From the NCBI GenBank assembly GCA_033239005.1, contig BSQZ01000073.1:2425001-2489000 (forward strand): a stretch of 64,000 bases of DNA, read 5' to 3'. The notes beneath the pieces are model-generated. The model did not search any database, had not been told where the DNA came from, and saw nothing but the letters and a program-made list of their open reading frames with translations. Made by a program: the position numbers and the translations under genes. This document shows positions 1-12,200 of the stretch, piece after piece (positions within the stretch are counted from its first letter, which is position 1; each line of letters opens with the position of its first letter). This DNA is from Lamellibrachia satsuma (taxonomy: Eukaryota; Annelida; Polychaeta; Sabellida; Siboglinidae).

Positions 1-3000
1 CCTCTGGCTTGTGACGACATTGAGTAGGATATATACTGGGGTAGTAGTAACACTACCGCTGGCTTGTGACGACATTGAGTAGGATATATGCTGGGGTAGT
101 AGTAACACTACCACTGGCTTGTGACGACATTGAGTAGGATATATACTGGGGTAGTAGTAACACTACCGCTGGCTTGTGCGGACATTGAGTAGGATATATG
201 TTGGGGTAGTAGTAATACTACCGCTGGCTTGTGACGACATTGAGTAGGATATATACTGGGGTAGTAGTAACACTACCGCTGGCTTGTGACGACATTGAGT
301 AGGATATATGTTGGGGTAGTAGTAATACTACCGCTGGCTCGTGACGACATTGAGTAGGATATATGCTGGGGTAGTAGTAACACTACCGCTGGCTTGTGAT
401 GACATTGAGTAGGATATATGTTTGGGTAGTGGTAACACTACCGCTGGCTTGTGACGACATTGAGTAGGATATATACTGGGGTAGTGGTAACACTACCACT
501 GGCTTGTGACGACATTGAGTAGGATATATGCTGGGGTAGTAGTAACACTACCACTGGCTTGTGACGACATTGAGTAGGATATATGTTGGGGTAGTAGTAA
601 CACTACCACTGGCTTGTGACGACATTGAGTAGGATATATGTTTGGGTAGTGGTAACACTACCACTGGCTTGTGATGACATTGAGTAGGATATATGCTGGG
701 GTAGTAGTAACACTACCACTGGCTTGTGACGACATTGAGTAGGATATATGCTGGGGTAGTAGTAACACTACCACTGGCTTGTGACGACATTGAGTAGGAT
801 ATATGTTGGGGTAGTAGTAACACTACCACTGGCTTGTGATGACATTGAGTAGGATATATACTGGGGTAGTAGTAACACTACCACTGGCTTGTGACGACAT
901 TGAGTAGGATATATGTTTGGGTAGTAGTAACACTACCACTGGCTTGTGATGACATTGAGTAGGATATATGCTGGGGTAGTAGTAACACTACCGCTGGCTT
1001 GTGATGACATTGAGTAGGATATATACTGGGGTAGTAGTAACACTACCGCTGGCTTGTGACGACATTGAGTAGGATATATACTGGGGTAGTAGTAACACTA
1101 CCACTGGCTTGTGATGACATTGAGTAGGATATATACTGGGGTAGTAGTAACACTACCGCTGGCTTGTGACGACATTGAGTAGGATATATACTGGGGTAGT
1201 AGTAACACTACCACTGGCTTGTGACGACATTGAGTAGGATATATACTGGGGTAGTAGTAACACTACCGCTGGCTTGTGACGACATTGAGTAGGATATATG
1301 TTTGGGTAGTAGTAACACTACCACTGGCTTGTGACGACATTGAGTAGGATATATACTGGGGTAGTAGTAACACTACCGCTGGCTTGTGATGACATTGAGT
1401 AGGATATATACTGGGGTAGTAGTAACACTACCACTGGCTTGTGACGACATTGAGTAGGATATATGTTTGGGTAGTAGTAACACTACCACTGGCTTGTGAT
1501 GACATTGAGTAGGATATATGCTGGGGTAGTGGTAACACTACCGCTGGCTTGTGATGACATTGAGTAGGATATATACTGGGGTAGTAGTAACACTACCGCT
1601 GGCTTGTGACGACATTGAGTAGGATATATACTGGGGTAGTAGTAACACTACCGCTGGCTTGTGACGACATTGAGTAGGATATATGTTTGGGTAGTAGTAA
1701 CACTACCACTGGCTTGTGACGACATTGAGTAGGATATATACTGGGGTAGTAGTAACACTACCGCTGGCTTGTGATGACATTGAGTAGGATATATACTGGG
1801 GTAGTAGTAACACTACCACTGGCTTGTGACGACATTGAGTAGGATATATGTTTGGGTAGTAGTAACACTACCACTGGCTTGTGATGACATTGAGTAGGAT
1901 ATATGCTGGGGTAGTGGTAACACTACCGCTGGCTTGTGATGACATTGAGTAGGATATATACTGGGGTAGTAGTAACACTACCGCTGGCTTGTGACGACAT
2001 TGAGTAGGATATATGCTGGGGTAGTAGTAACACTACCACTGGCTTGTGATGACATTGAGTAGGATATATACTGGGGTAGTAGTAACACTACCACTGGCTT
2101 GTGACGACATTGAGTAGGATATATGCTGGGGTAGTAGTAACACTACCACTGGCTTGTGATGACATTGAGTAGGATATATGTTGGGGTAGTAGTAACACTA
2201 CCGCTGGCTTGTGATGACATTGAGTAGGATATATGTTGGGGTAGTAGTAACACTACCGCTGGCTTGTGATGACATTGAGTAGGATATATGTTGGGGTAGT
2301 AGTAACACTACCGCTGGCTTGTGATGACATTGAGTAGGATATATGCTGGGGTAGTAGTAACATTACCTCTGGCTTGTGACAACATTGAGTAGGATATATG
2401 TTGGGGTAGTAGTAACACTACCATAACACTACCGCTGGCTTGTGATGACACTGAGTAGGATATATGCTGGGGTAGTGGTAACACTACCGCTGGCTTGTGA
2501 CGACACTGAGTAGGATATATGCTGGGGTAGTAGTAACACTACTACTGGCTTGTGACGACATTGAGTAGGATATATGCTGGGGTAGTGGTAACACTACCGC
2601 TGGCTTGTGACGACATTGAGTAGGATATATGCTGGGGTAGTGGTAACACTACTACTGGCTTGTGACGACATTGAGTAGGATATATGCTGGGGTAGTGGTA
2701 ACACTACCGCTGGCTTGTGACGACATTGAGTAGGATATATGCTGGGGTAGTGGTAACACTACCGCTGGCTTGTGACGACATTGAGTAGGATATATGCTGG
2801 GGTAGTGGTAACACTACCGCTGGCTTGTGACGACATTGAGTAGGATATATGCTGGGGTAGTGGTAACACTACCGCTGGCTTGTGACGACATCGAGTAGGA
2901 TATATGCTGGGGTAGTGGTAACACTACCGCTGGCTTGTGACGACATCGAGTAGGATATATGCTGGGGTAGTAGTAACACTACCGCTGGCTCGTGACGACA

Positions 3001-3268
3001 TTGAGTAGGATATATGCTGGGGTAGTAGTAACACTACCGCTGGCTCGCGACGACATTGAGTAGGATATATGCTGGGGTAGTAGTAACACTACTGCTGGCT
3101 CGCGACGACATTGAGTAGGATATATGCTGGGGTAGTAGTAACACTACCGCTGGCTCGCGACGACATTGAGTAGGATATATGCTGGGGTAGTAGTAACACT
3201 ACTGCTGGCTCGTGACGACATTGAGTAGATATGCTGGGGTAGTAGTAACACTACCGCTGGCTCGTGAT
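1..3268. repeat. 55-bp minisatellite, about 59 copies
   Basis: The unit starts CTGGCTTGTGACGACATTGA, and the array enters from left of the window. Units differ at a few fixed positions (GACGAC/GATGAC, ATACTGG/ATGCTGG/ATGTTTG, AGTAGT/AGTGGT). One irregular unit near 2400-2440 carries a partial internal duplication. Every unit holds an inverted repeat, GGTAGT(A/G)GTAACACTACC, with a 6- or 7-bp stem. The last units are more diverged (CTCGCGACGAC) and one has lost two bases near 3227. No coding role is seen. Confidence 0.98.
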
Positions 3269-4705
3269 GATGAACACCAACTCGAATAAAACAAAACATA
3301 TTTAATTGTCATCACAGTTACACACTTCAACTATGACAATCCAGTTGTTAAAATAAAGGTAATCAATAATATTGACGATCTAAACAATTGTCCACACAAA
3401 AAGCTGATGAATTTAAGAAAATCAAAACAATAAAGTAAACAACATTTATATGTTTTATATAAATATATCACACCAATGCCATAAATAAATATTTGCCAAA
3501 GGCATTATGATAACTCAACCCACAAACTTGTTGGTTTGTAGTCTTCCTTGCTAAACCTGTGACTAGGAGAAATAAAGATATGCTCAGTCTCATAAATGAC
3601 GTTTCGATTTGATTAACTTGAGAAATGAGGTATATAAAAGAAACCCTTGGTCCAGCATGATTGACAGACATCAATAAATAATATTTGACATCGACTTAGC
3701 AACAGATAAAAGAAGCTTGCTAGGAGCATGCATAATAGACAGTGAGTACACTGTATTGTAAGTTTCAATACAGCATGACTGTCAGGGAATCGCACTACCA
3801 TACAATAGGTAATTTACTAATGTTGCTTAGAGGCTTTGTGTACATATAATATATATATATATTTATATAAAGTACTATAATCCCCCAAAACTGGATGTGG
3901 GTGGATGGGTGAAGGGTCCACTTGAATTATCACAAACAAATTGGAAAGGTAGTTTTTCATTGTTGAAATAGTTGGCTATCCATTCACTTCATTCGCATTG
4001 CATATACAAGGCTTTCACTGTTGTTGTTTTTGGATAGGTGTGGGTGGGACCAATGTGATGAAAACAAATTTGATTATTAATTTTTTTTATATTTACAAAG
4101 CTCTTTATGTTGTCTATGAAATGAAATAACCACATGTAGTCCCTGCCATCAAATTACAGGCAAACATGTCCACCGTTCATATAGATTCTATTTACATTCG
4201 CTATTTTTGGTGTGTGTTATGCAAAATCATTAAAATAGCAAATAAACGATGCCTTCCTGGAACTTCTCTAAAGTGAACAGCCAGCATGTGTAGTTAAATA
4301 AACGACACACCTCCCCACTGGCAATACACAGAAACACCTTCTCAATTCTTCTGTACAAAGTAAAATAATTGAGAAGAAAATGTGCCTGAAATAAATATGG
4401 CAAGTCTTGTGTACATGTCTACTATTCTGCTATGCTACTGAAAATAGAATCACAATAAATTAATAGTTGCAACAAACAAATTAAATTTACATAGTGTTAT
4501 TGTATACATGAGACATAGATGTGCAAAAAGAAACGTGAGACATTAATATGTAAAAAGAAACAAAATACTCAAGTCATGGATCACTAGAAACACACACGTA
4601 CATGTGAGAGTAAACGGAGATTCAGTGTCATCATAAATACTACTATGCTGCATTTACAGCACACCAAAATACTATATCAAAATTAAGCCTTAGCTTGTTG
4701 CACAG
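3269..4705. other. AT-rich unique sequence, no gene seen
   Basis: About 1.4 kb of AT-rich sequence with homopolymer runs and an AT dinucleotide patch near 3847-3862. Only short open frames (60-70 codons) with no recognisable domain or splice context occur. It lies downstream of the CCDC142-like gene, beyond the second 55-bp array. Confidence 0.6.
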
Positions 4706-5595
4706 GAACTGATCTAGAGTCATAATGTTCATTGAACTGATCAGTGAACTGGTCATGTGACAACTGAACTGGAGTCAAAATGTTCATTGAACTGATCAGT
4801 GAACTAGTCACGTGACAACTGAACTGAAGTCAAAATGTTCATTGAACTGATCAGTGAACTAGTCACGTGACAACTGAACTGGAGTCAAAATGTTCATTGA
4901 ACTGATCAGTGAACTAGTCACGTGACAACTGAACTGGAGTCAAAATGTTCATTGAACTGATCAGTGAACTAGTCACGTGACAACTGAACTGGAGTCAAAA
5001 TGTTCATTGAACTGATCAGTGAACTAGTCACGTGACAACTGAACTGGAGTCAAAATGTTCATTGAACTGATCAGTGAACTGGTGACGTGACAACTGAACT
5101 GGAGTCAAAACGTTCATTGAACTGATCAGTGAACTAGTCACGTGACAACTGACCTGGAGTCAAAACGTTCATTGAACTGATCAGTGAACTGGTCACGTGA
5201 CAACTGACCTGGAGTCAAAACGTTCATTGAACTGATCAGTGAACTGGTCACGTGACAACTGGAGTCATAATGTTCACTGAACTGATCAGTGAACTAATCA
5301 CGTGACAACTGAACTGGAGTCATAATGTTCACTGAACTGGTCAGTGAACTAATCACGTGACAACTGAACTGGAGTCATAATGTTCACTGAACTGATCAGT
5401 GAACTAATCACGTGACAACTGAACTGGAGTCATAATGTTCACTGAACTGGTCAGTGAACTGGTCACATGACAACTGAACTGGAGTCATAATGTTCACTGA
5501 ACTGATCAGTGAACTGGTCGTGTGACAACTGAACTGGAGTCATAATGTTCACAGAACTGATCAGTGAACTGGTCGCGTGACAACTGAACTGGCCA
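4706..5595. repeat. 55-bp minisatellite with palindromic E-boxes, about 16 copies
   Basis: The unit reads GAACTGATCAGTGAACTAGT then CACGTGACAACTGAACTGGA then GTCAAAATGTTCATT. Each typical unit holds the 10-bp palindrome ACTGATCAGT. Eight units hold the exact 10-bp palindrome GTCACGTGAC, starting at 4807, 4862, 4917, 4972, 5027, 5137, 5192 and 5247. Later units decay to AATCACGTGAC, GTCACATGAC and GTCGCGTGAC. The array is unrelated in sequence to the 55-bp array at the left edge despite the equal period. It sits about 0.4 kb beyond the stop codon of the CCDC142-like gene. Confidence 0.97.
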
Positions 5596-5856
5596 CTGAA
5601 TCACATAAACAAAAGAATGAATTACCACATGGACAGTAATGGCTATAAAATAAAAACAGAGAGAGAAGAGAAGATAAAAAGCTAACCAATTACAATTTTA
5701 GGGGGTCTTCAAAAACATACATAATCCAGGAATTGACTGTCCCCTTTTTGCTTTCATGAGCAACCAAATAAAGAGGTAAAAATATATGGTAAAAAAAGAT
5801 ATTTTGCCACGGAATATACTCATCAGATGTCAACTATGACATTAATTAAGCAGTGA

Positions 5857-5862
5857 TTTATT
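5857..5862 (-). promoter_or_regulatory. Candidate poly(A) signal of the CCDC142-like gene
   Basis: AATAAA on the minus strand, about 150 bp after the stop codon of the minus-strand gene. Spacing is sensible, but the hexamer is common in AT-rich sequence and there is no transcript evidence. Confidence 0.35.
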
Positions 5863-6011
5863 ACTTTTGACATAAACCACCTTGCTGGATAACAGAACTT
5901 CCAAAACATAATATACATCCTAGCAGTTCAAAGGCTACAGGGTTTATGACATCTAAATGTGGATTCTGGAAGAAGGGAACCCGAGATGTTCAGTGATATG
6001 TGTGGGTTGTT

Positions 6012-6259
6012 CTACGGGAAACAGTTGGAGAACTTGAGCCAGTTGCGGGAGCCCCCGTGGACCCGTAGAGCCAACCACTGGTCCTTGTTAGGAAGGTCAG
6101 CCACGGGGGCCTGGACGTCTCTGGCCGAGTTGGTCTTCGCTGACTGCCACCTCAAGTCTACATCACCCATGTTCATATCAACAACGCTGTTGCCGCTACT
6201 GTCATCATCATTGTCGCCAGGGGGCATTGTGCTTGGCAAGGTCACACTGAGGTCACAGT
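6012..6259 (-). CDS. CCDC142: CCDC142-like exon 10, C-terminus
   Basis: The acceptor is TACTACATGCAG|ACTGTG. Phase 1 entry gives 248 nt ending in TAG at 6012. An acidic stretch (GDNDDDSSG) is followed by DQWLALRVHGGSRNWLKFSN. The match of phase with exon 9 fixes the final splice. Confidence 0.75.
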
Positions 6260-9200
6260 CTGCATGTAGTAAAGACACAAGCAGATGTCAATAAGAAAAT
6301 ATAACGACAATCATTTATAATACATGTCAATGAGAAAATATAATGACAATCATTTATAATACATGTCAATGAGAAAATATAACGACAATCATTTATAATA
6401 CATGTCAATGAGAAAATATAACGACAATCATTTATAATACATGTCAATGAGAAAATATTATGATAATAATCCTAACACAACAGCATTTGTGTGCACTATA
6501 AATCACCGCCGTGGCCACTTGTCTGGTCATACAACACAGCAGAGTTGTCATTTTGCCTGCCTTTATCATTACTTATTAAAATGCTGTAAATAAAATCACC
6601 ACCACTGCTCCGACGTGGATTTTGCGTAATGTATGATGCCAATTAAGTCCCCAGATGGTGTTGGCAGTACTGCTAGGCTTTTGTAGTCACCAGGGGCAGC
6701 ACTAATGAGCGGACATGAAACAAAATAGGCATTGCTTCGGGCTGTGTTCGCGAATTATGTTGTTAGTTATTAGTTTTTTTGGAAGTCACCACCAAAAGCT
6801 GACCAGAAACATGGTCAGTCAACAACTAACAGAGTGGTCAGTCAACGGCCTAACTAGCAGAATGGTCAGTCAACAGCCTGACTAGCAGAATGTGAAACAT
6901 CAACCCACAAAATATAGGTGTGTTTGGAGAACCGAGAAGAAGAAATTCCCTGGGTACGTTGTGCAAATAGACTGCAGACTGCAGTTAATATCTGTACAAC
7001 ACTGGTTTCATGCTATGTTGACAAAGTTCTGGCTTCAGGCTATGTTGATAAAACTATGTCACAACAACACAGTTACGATTAGTTGTACACACACACAAAT
7101 GCTAATGCAGCAGTTTTATCAACAATTTCAGGACAAGTAAAAATTTCTGGTCGTGCAAGTAGAATGTCCTGGTCACTTGTCCACTGGTCAAAAACCTTCA
7201 TGTCCAGCCCATGAGGTGCACACAGCTGTAACTCACATGGGTGTCTGTGTTTCTGGGGTGCCGTTCTGTCTGTCTCCCCATGGGGCTGCTGCTTGAGGAG
7301 GTGGGTGATGCTGCACAGATGGAGGAAGATGTCGAGAGCCAAGACACTCTGTCTTACGGCCTCGCTGTGTAGAGTCGACTGGAGCCAGCTCTGTACAAAC
7401 CGACAGTCGCACTCCAGCTGAAGGGCTCCGTGGTAGCTGTAACACACAACCTTGTGACTAGATTTAGATTGAACAAGATTTCCACCCAAAGCTAAATCCC
7501 AGGTGGCATGTGGACAAGAGAGCCATTGGCTTATCAAAACTCCAATGATTATTGACGTACGTGTAACCTGCCCTTCTGAGATATTTGTCAATTTTGTTTC
7601 TAAACATATTTATGCTGCTAACATTTACACAATCTGTAGATAATCTGTTCCATTCCTTTACTGTCCTGTCCCTTCACTGGCATCACTTAGCTGAAAAAAA
7701 CCTGCCCCAACCATAATTAGTTCTTATTTGGATGTAGTAATGATATTTTTAGACAATATTTTCCAGTTGAATGTCAGTTGAACATAAGGAAATGTAAGAT
7801 TTGTTTAAACAACCTCGAGCAGAGAGAAGTGAAACACACCTGAAGCGAACCTTGTGTTTCAATATACAGTCCATCCACTCCTTACAGAGCGCCGTCACTG
7901 CCCTTGAGACGACCCCCACCTGGGCCGTGGTCCGGAGTCTGGCAGTGGCCGAGATGACTGGCTCAATGAGAGTGTCCATCGCCATCTCTATGTACTCGCT
8001 GTGTGCAATGGTAGAGTCTGAATAAAACCAAACTAGGTTACAATTTCATCTCTATGTACTCGCTGTGTGCAATGGTAGTCTGAATAAAACCAAACTAGGT
8101 TACAATTTCATCTCTATGTACTCGCTGTGTGCAATGGTAGAGTCTGAATAAAACCAAACTAGGTTACAATTTCATCTCGCATAATAATATGAAAACCTGC
8201 TGAACTAACACTAACAAGGAGTGCTGCTGTGTCTCCTGCTGAACTAACACTAACAGGGAGTGCTGCTGTGTCTCCTGCTGAACTAACACTAACAGGGATT
8301 GCTGCTATGTCTCCTGTTGAACTAACACTAACAGGGAGTGCTGCTGTGTCTCCTGCTGAACTAACACTAACAGGGAGTGCTGCTATGTCTCCTGTTGAAC
8401 TAACACTAACAGGGAGTGCTGCTGTGTCTCCTGCTGAACTAACACTAACAGGGAGTGCTGCTATTTCTCCTGCTGAACTAACACTAACAGGGAGTGCTGC
8501 TGTGTCTCCTGCTGAACTAACACTAACAGGGAGTGCTGCTGTGTCTCCTGTTGAACTAACACTAACAGGGAGTGCTGCTGTGTCTCCTGCTGAACTAACA
8601 CTAACAGGGAGTGCTGCTGTGTCTCCTGTTGAACTAACACTAACAGGGAGTGCTGCTATGTCTCCTGTTGAACTAACACTAACAGGGAGTGCTGCTGTGT
8701 CTCCTGCTGAACTAACACTAACAGGGAGTGCTGCTGTGTCTCCTGTTGAACTAACACTAACAGGGAGTGCTGCTGTGTCTCCTGCTGAACTAACACTAAC
8801 AGGGAGTGCTGCTGTGTCTCCTGCTGAACTAACACTAACAGGGAGTGCTGCTGTGTCTCCTGTTGAACTAACACTAACAGGGAGTGCTGCTGTGTCTCCT
8901 GCTGAACTAACACTAACAGGGAGTGCTGCTATGTCTCCTGTTGAACTAACACTAACAGGGAGTGCTGCTATGTCTCCTGCTGAACTAACACTAACAGGGA
9001 GTGAACCCCAAAGAGTGCAGCAACCGAGACAGCTCAAGTTGTTTGTTTCAACTCTGAGAAGAAAGGTGGTGTAATAGAACGAATACTGCTTCACTGACTG
9101 TTGCACTTCTTCCTCCAGGCAGCCCCTTGTGGCATCACTTCCTCAAACAACTCCTCTGCCTGCTCACAAAACTCATCCAGGAAATGCTTCATCAGTGTTC

Positions 9201-12200
9201 CGGACAGAGTCTGAAACACACACAGGCAACATCAGTGGTTGAAGTGGGATGTGGTAGCCCAGTGGGTAGAGTGTGACACTGTTGAAGCGGGATGTGGTAG
9301 CCCAGTGTGTTGAGTGTGACACTGTTGAAGTGGGATGTGGTAGCCCAGTGGGTAGAGTGTGACACTGTTGAAGTGGGATGTGGTAGCCCAGTGGGTAGAG
9401 TGTGACACTGTTGAAGCGGGATGTGGTAGCCCAGTGGGTAGAGTGTGAGACTGTTGAAGTGGGATGTGGTAGCCCAGTGGGTAGAGTGTGAGACTGTTGA
9501 AGTGGGATGTGGTAGCCCAGTGGGTAGAGTGTGAGACTGTTGAAGTGGGATGTGGTAGCCCAGTGGGTAGAGTGTGAGACTGTTGAAGTGGGATGTGGTA
9601 GCCCAGTGGGTAGAGTGTGACACTGTTGAAGCGGGATGTGGTAGCCCAGTGTGTTGAGTGTGAGACTGTTGAAGTGGGATGTGGTAGCCCAGTGGGTAGA
9701 GTGTGAGACTGTTGAAGTGGGATGTGGTAGCCCAGTGGGTAGAGTGTGAGACTGTTGAAGCGGGATGTGGTAGCCCAGTGTGTAGAGTATGAGACTGTTG
9801 AAGCGGGATGTGGTAGCCCAGTGTGTAGAGTGTGAGACTGTTGAAGCGGGATGTGGTAGCCCAGTGGGTAGAGTATGAGACTGTTGAAGCGGGATGTGGT
9901 AGCCCAGTGGGTAGAGTGTGAGACTGTTGAAGCGGGATGTGGTAGCCCAGTGTGTAGAGTGTGAGACTGTTGAAGTGGGATGTGGTAGCCCAGTGGGTAG
10001 AGTGTGAGACTGTTGAAGCGGGATGTGGTAGCCCAGTGGGTAGAGTGTGAGACTGTTGAAGCGGGATGTGGTAGCCCAGTGGGTAGAGTGTGGGACTGTT
10101 GAAGAGAGATGTGGTAGCCCAGTGTGTAGAGTGTGAGACTGTTGAAGCGGGATGTGGTAGCCCAGTGGGTACAGTGTGGGACTGTTGAAGAGAGATGTGG
10201 TAGCCCAGTGTGTAGAGTGTGAGACTGTTGAAGAGAGATATGGTAGCCCAGTGTGTAGAGTGTGAGACTGTTGAAGAGGGATGTGGTAGCCCAGTGGGTA
10301 GAGTGTGAGACTGTTGAAGAGGGATGTGGTAGCCCAGTGGGTAGAGTGTGAGACTGTTGAAGAGAGATGTGGTAGCCCAGTGTGTAGAGTGTTGGACTGT
10401 TGAAGAGGGATGTGGTAGCCCAGTGTGTAGAGTGTGAGACTGTTGAAGAGGGATGTGGTAGCCCAGTGGGTAGAGTGTGGGACTGTTGAAGAGAGATGTG
10501 GTAGCCCAGTGTGTAGAGTGTGAGACTGTTGAAGAGAGATGTGGTAGCCCAGTGTGTAGAGTGTGGGACTGTTGAAGAGGGATGTGGTAGCCCAGTGTGT
10601 AGACTGTGAGACTGTTGAAGAGGGATGTGGTAGCCCAGTGGGTAGAGTGTGGGACTGTTGAAGAGGGTTGTGGTAGCCCAGTGTGTAGAGTGTGAGACTG
10701 TTGAAGTGGGATGTGGTAGCCCAGTGTGTAGAGTGTGAGACTGTTGAAGAGAGATGTGGTAGCCCAGTGTGTAGACTGTGAGACTGTTGAAGAGGGATGT
10801 GGTAGCCCAGTGGGTAGAGTGTGGGACTGTTGAAGAGGGTTGTGGTAGCCCAGTGTGTAGAGTGTGAGACTGTTGAAGTGGGATGTGGTAGCCCAGTGTG
10901 TAGAGTGTGAGACTGTTGAAGTGGGATGTGGTAGCCCAGTGTGTAGAGTGTGAGACTGCTGAAGTGAGATGTGGTAGCCCAGTGTGTAGAGTGTGAGACT
11001 GTTGAAGAGGGATGTGGTAGCCCAGTGGGTAGAGTGTGAGACTGTTGAAGAGGGATGTGGTAGCCCAGTGGGTAGAGTGTGAGACTGTTGAAGAGAGATG
11101 TGGTAGCCCAGTGTGTAGAGTGTTGGACTGTTGAAGAGGGATGAAGTGACAGTTGAGACAGCAAGCATTACCTGGTCCGTGAGCTCCTCGTCTAGGTGGA
11201 CACAGGCGCTATGCAAGACCACAGATGTGACAGTTGAGACAGCAAGCATTACCTGGTCCGTGAGCTCCTCGTCTAGGTGGACACAGGCGCTATGCAAGAC
11301 CACAGATGTGACAGTTGAGACAGCAAGCATTACCTGGTCCGTGAGCTCCTCGTCTAGGTGGACACAGGCGCTATGCAAGACCACAGATGTGACAGTTGAG
11401 ACAGCAAGCATTACCTGGTCCGTGAGCTCCTCGTCTAGGTGGACACAGGCGCTATGCAAGACCACAGATGTGACAGTTGAGACAGCAAGCATTACCTGGT
11501 CCGTGAGCTCCTCGTCTAGGTGGACACAGGCGCTATGCAAGACCACAGATGTGACAGTTGAGACAGCAAGCATTACCTGGTCCGTGAGCTCCTCGTCTAG
11601 GTGGACACAGGCGCTATGCAAGACCACAGATGTGACAGTTGAGACAGCAAGCATTACCTGGTCCGTGAGCTCCTCGCCTAGGTGGACACAGGCGCTATGC
11701 AAGACCACAGATGTGACAGTTGAGACAGCAAGCATTACCTGGTCCGTGAGCTCCTCGTCTAGGTGGACACAGGCGCTATGCAAGACCACAGATGTGACAG
11801 TTGAGACAGCAAGCATTACCTGGTCCGTGAGCTCCTCGTCTAGGTGGACACAGGCGCTATGCAAGACCACAGATGTGACAGTTGAGACAGCAAGCATTAC
11901 CTGGTCCGTGTGCTCCTCGTCTAGGTGGACACAGGCGCTATGCAAGACCACAGATGTGACAGTTGAGACAGCAAGCATTACCTGGTCCGTGTGCTCCTCG
12001 TCTAGGTGGACACAGGCGCTATGCAAGACCACAGATGTGACAGTTGAGACAGCAAGCATTACCTGGTCCGTGTGCTCCTCGCCTAGGTGGACACAGGCGC
12101 TATGCAAGACCACAGATGTGACAGTTGAGACAGCATTAGCATTACCTGGTCCGTGTGCTCCTCGTCTAGGTGGACACAGGCGCTATGCAAGACCACAGAT

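Noticed and set aside
1..3268. CRISPR-like regular repeats
   Set aside because: No unique spacers: the whole 55-bp period is repeated, and the DNA is animal.
7079..7236. Extension of CCDC142-like exon 9 to the TAA at 7079
   Set aside because: The GTGAGT donor at 7236 gives the phase needed by exon 10, whose C-terminus fits the family; the read-through tail is kept only as a possible retained-intron form.
8159..9106. 281- and 315-codon frames (SPAELTLTGSAAV and AALPVSVSSAGDT repeats)
   Set aside because: 39-bp intronic minisatellite read in opposite strands.
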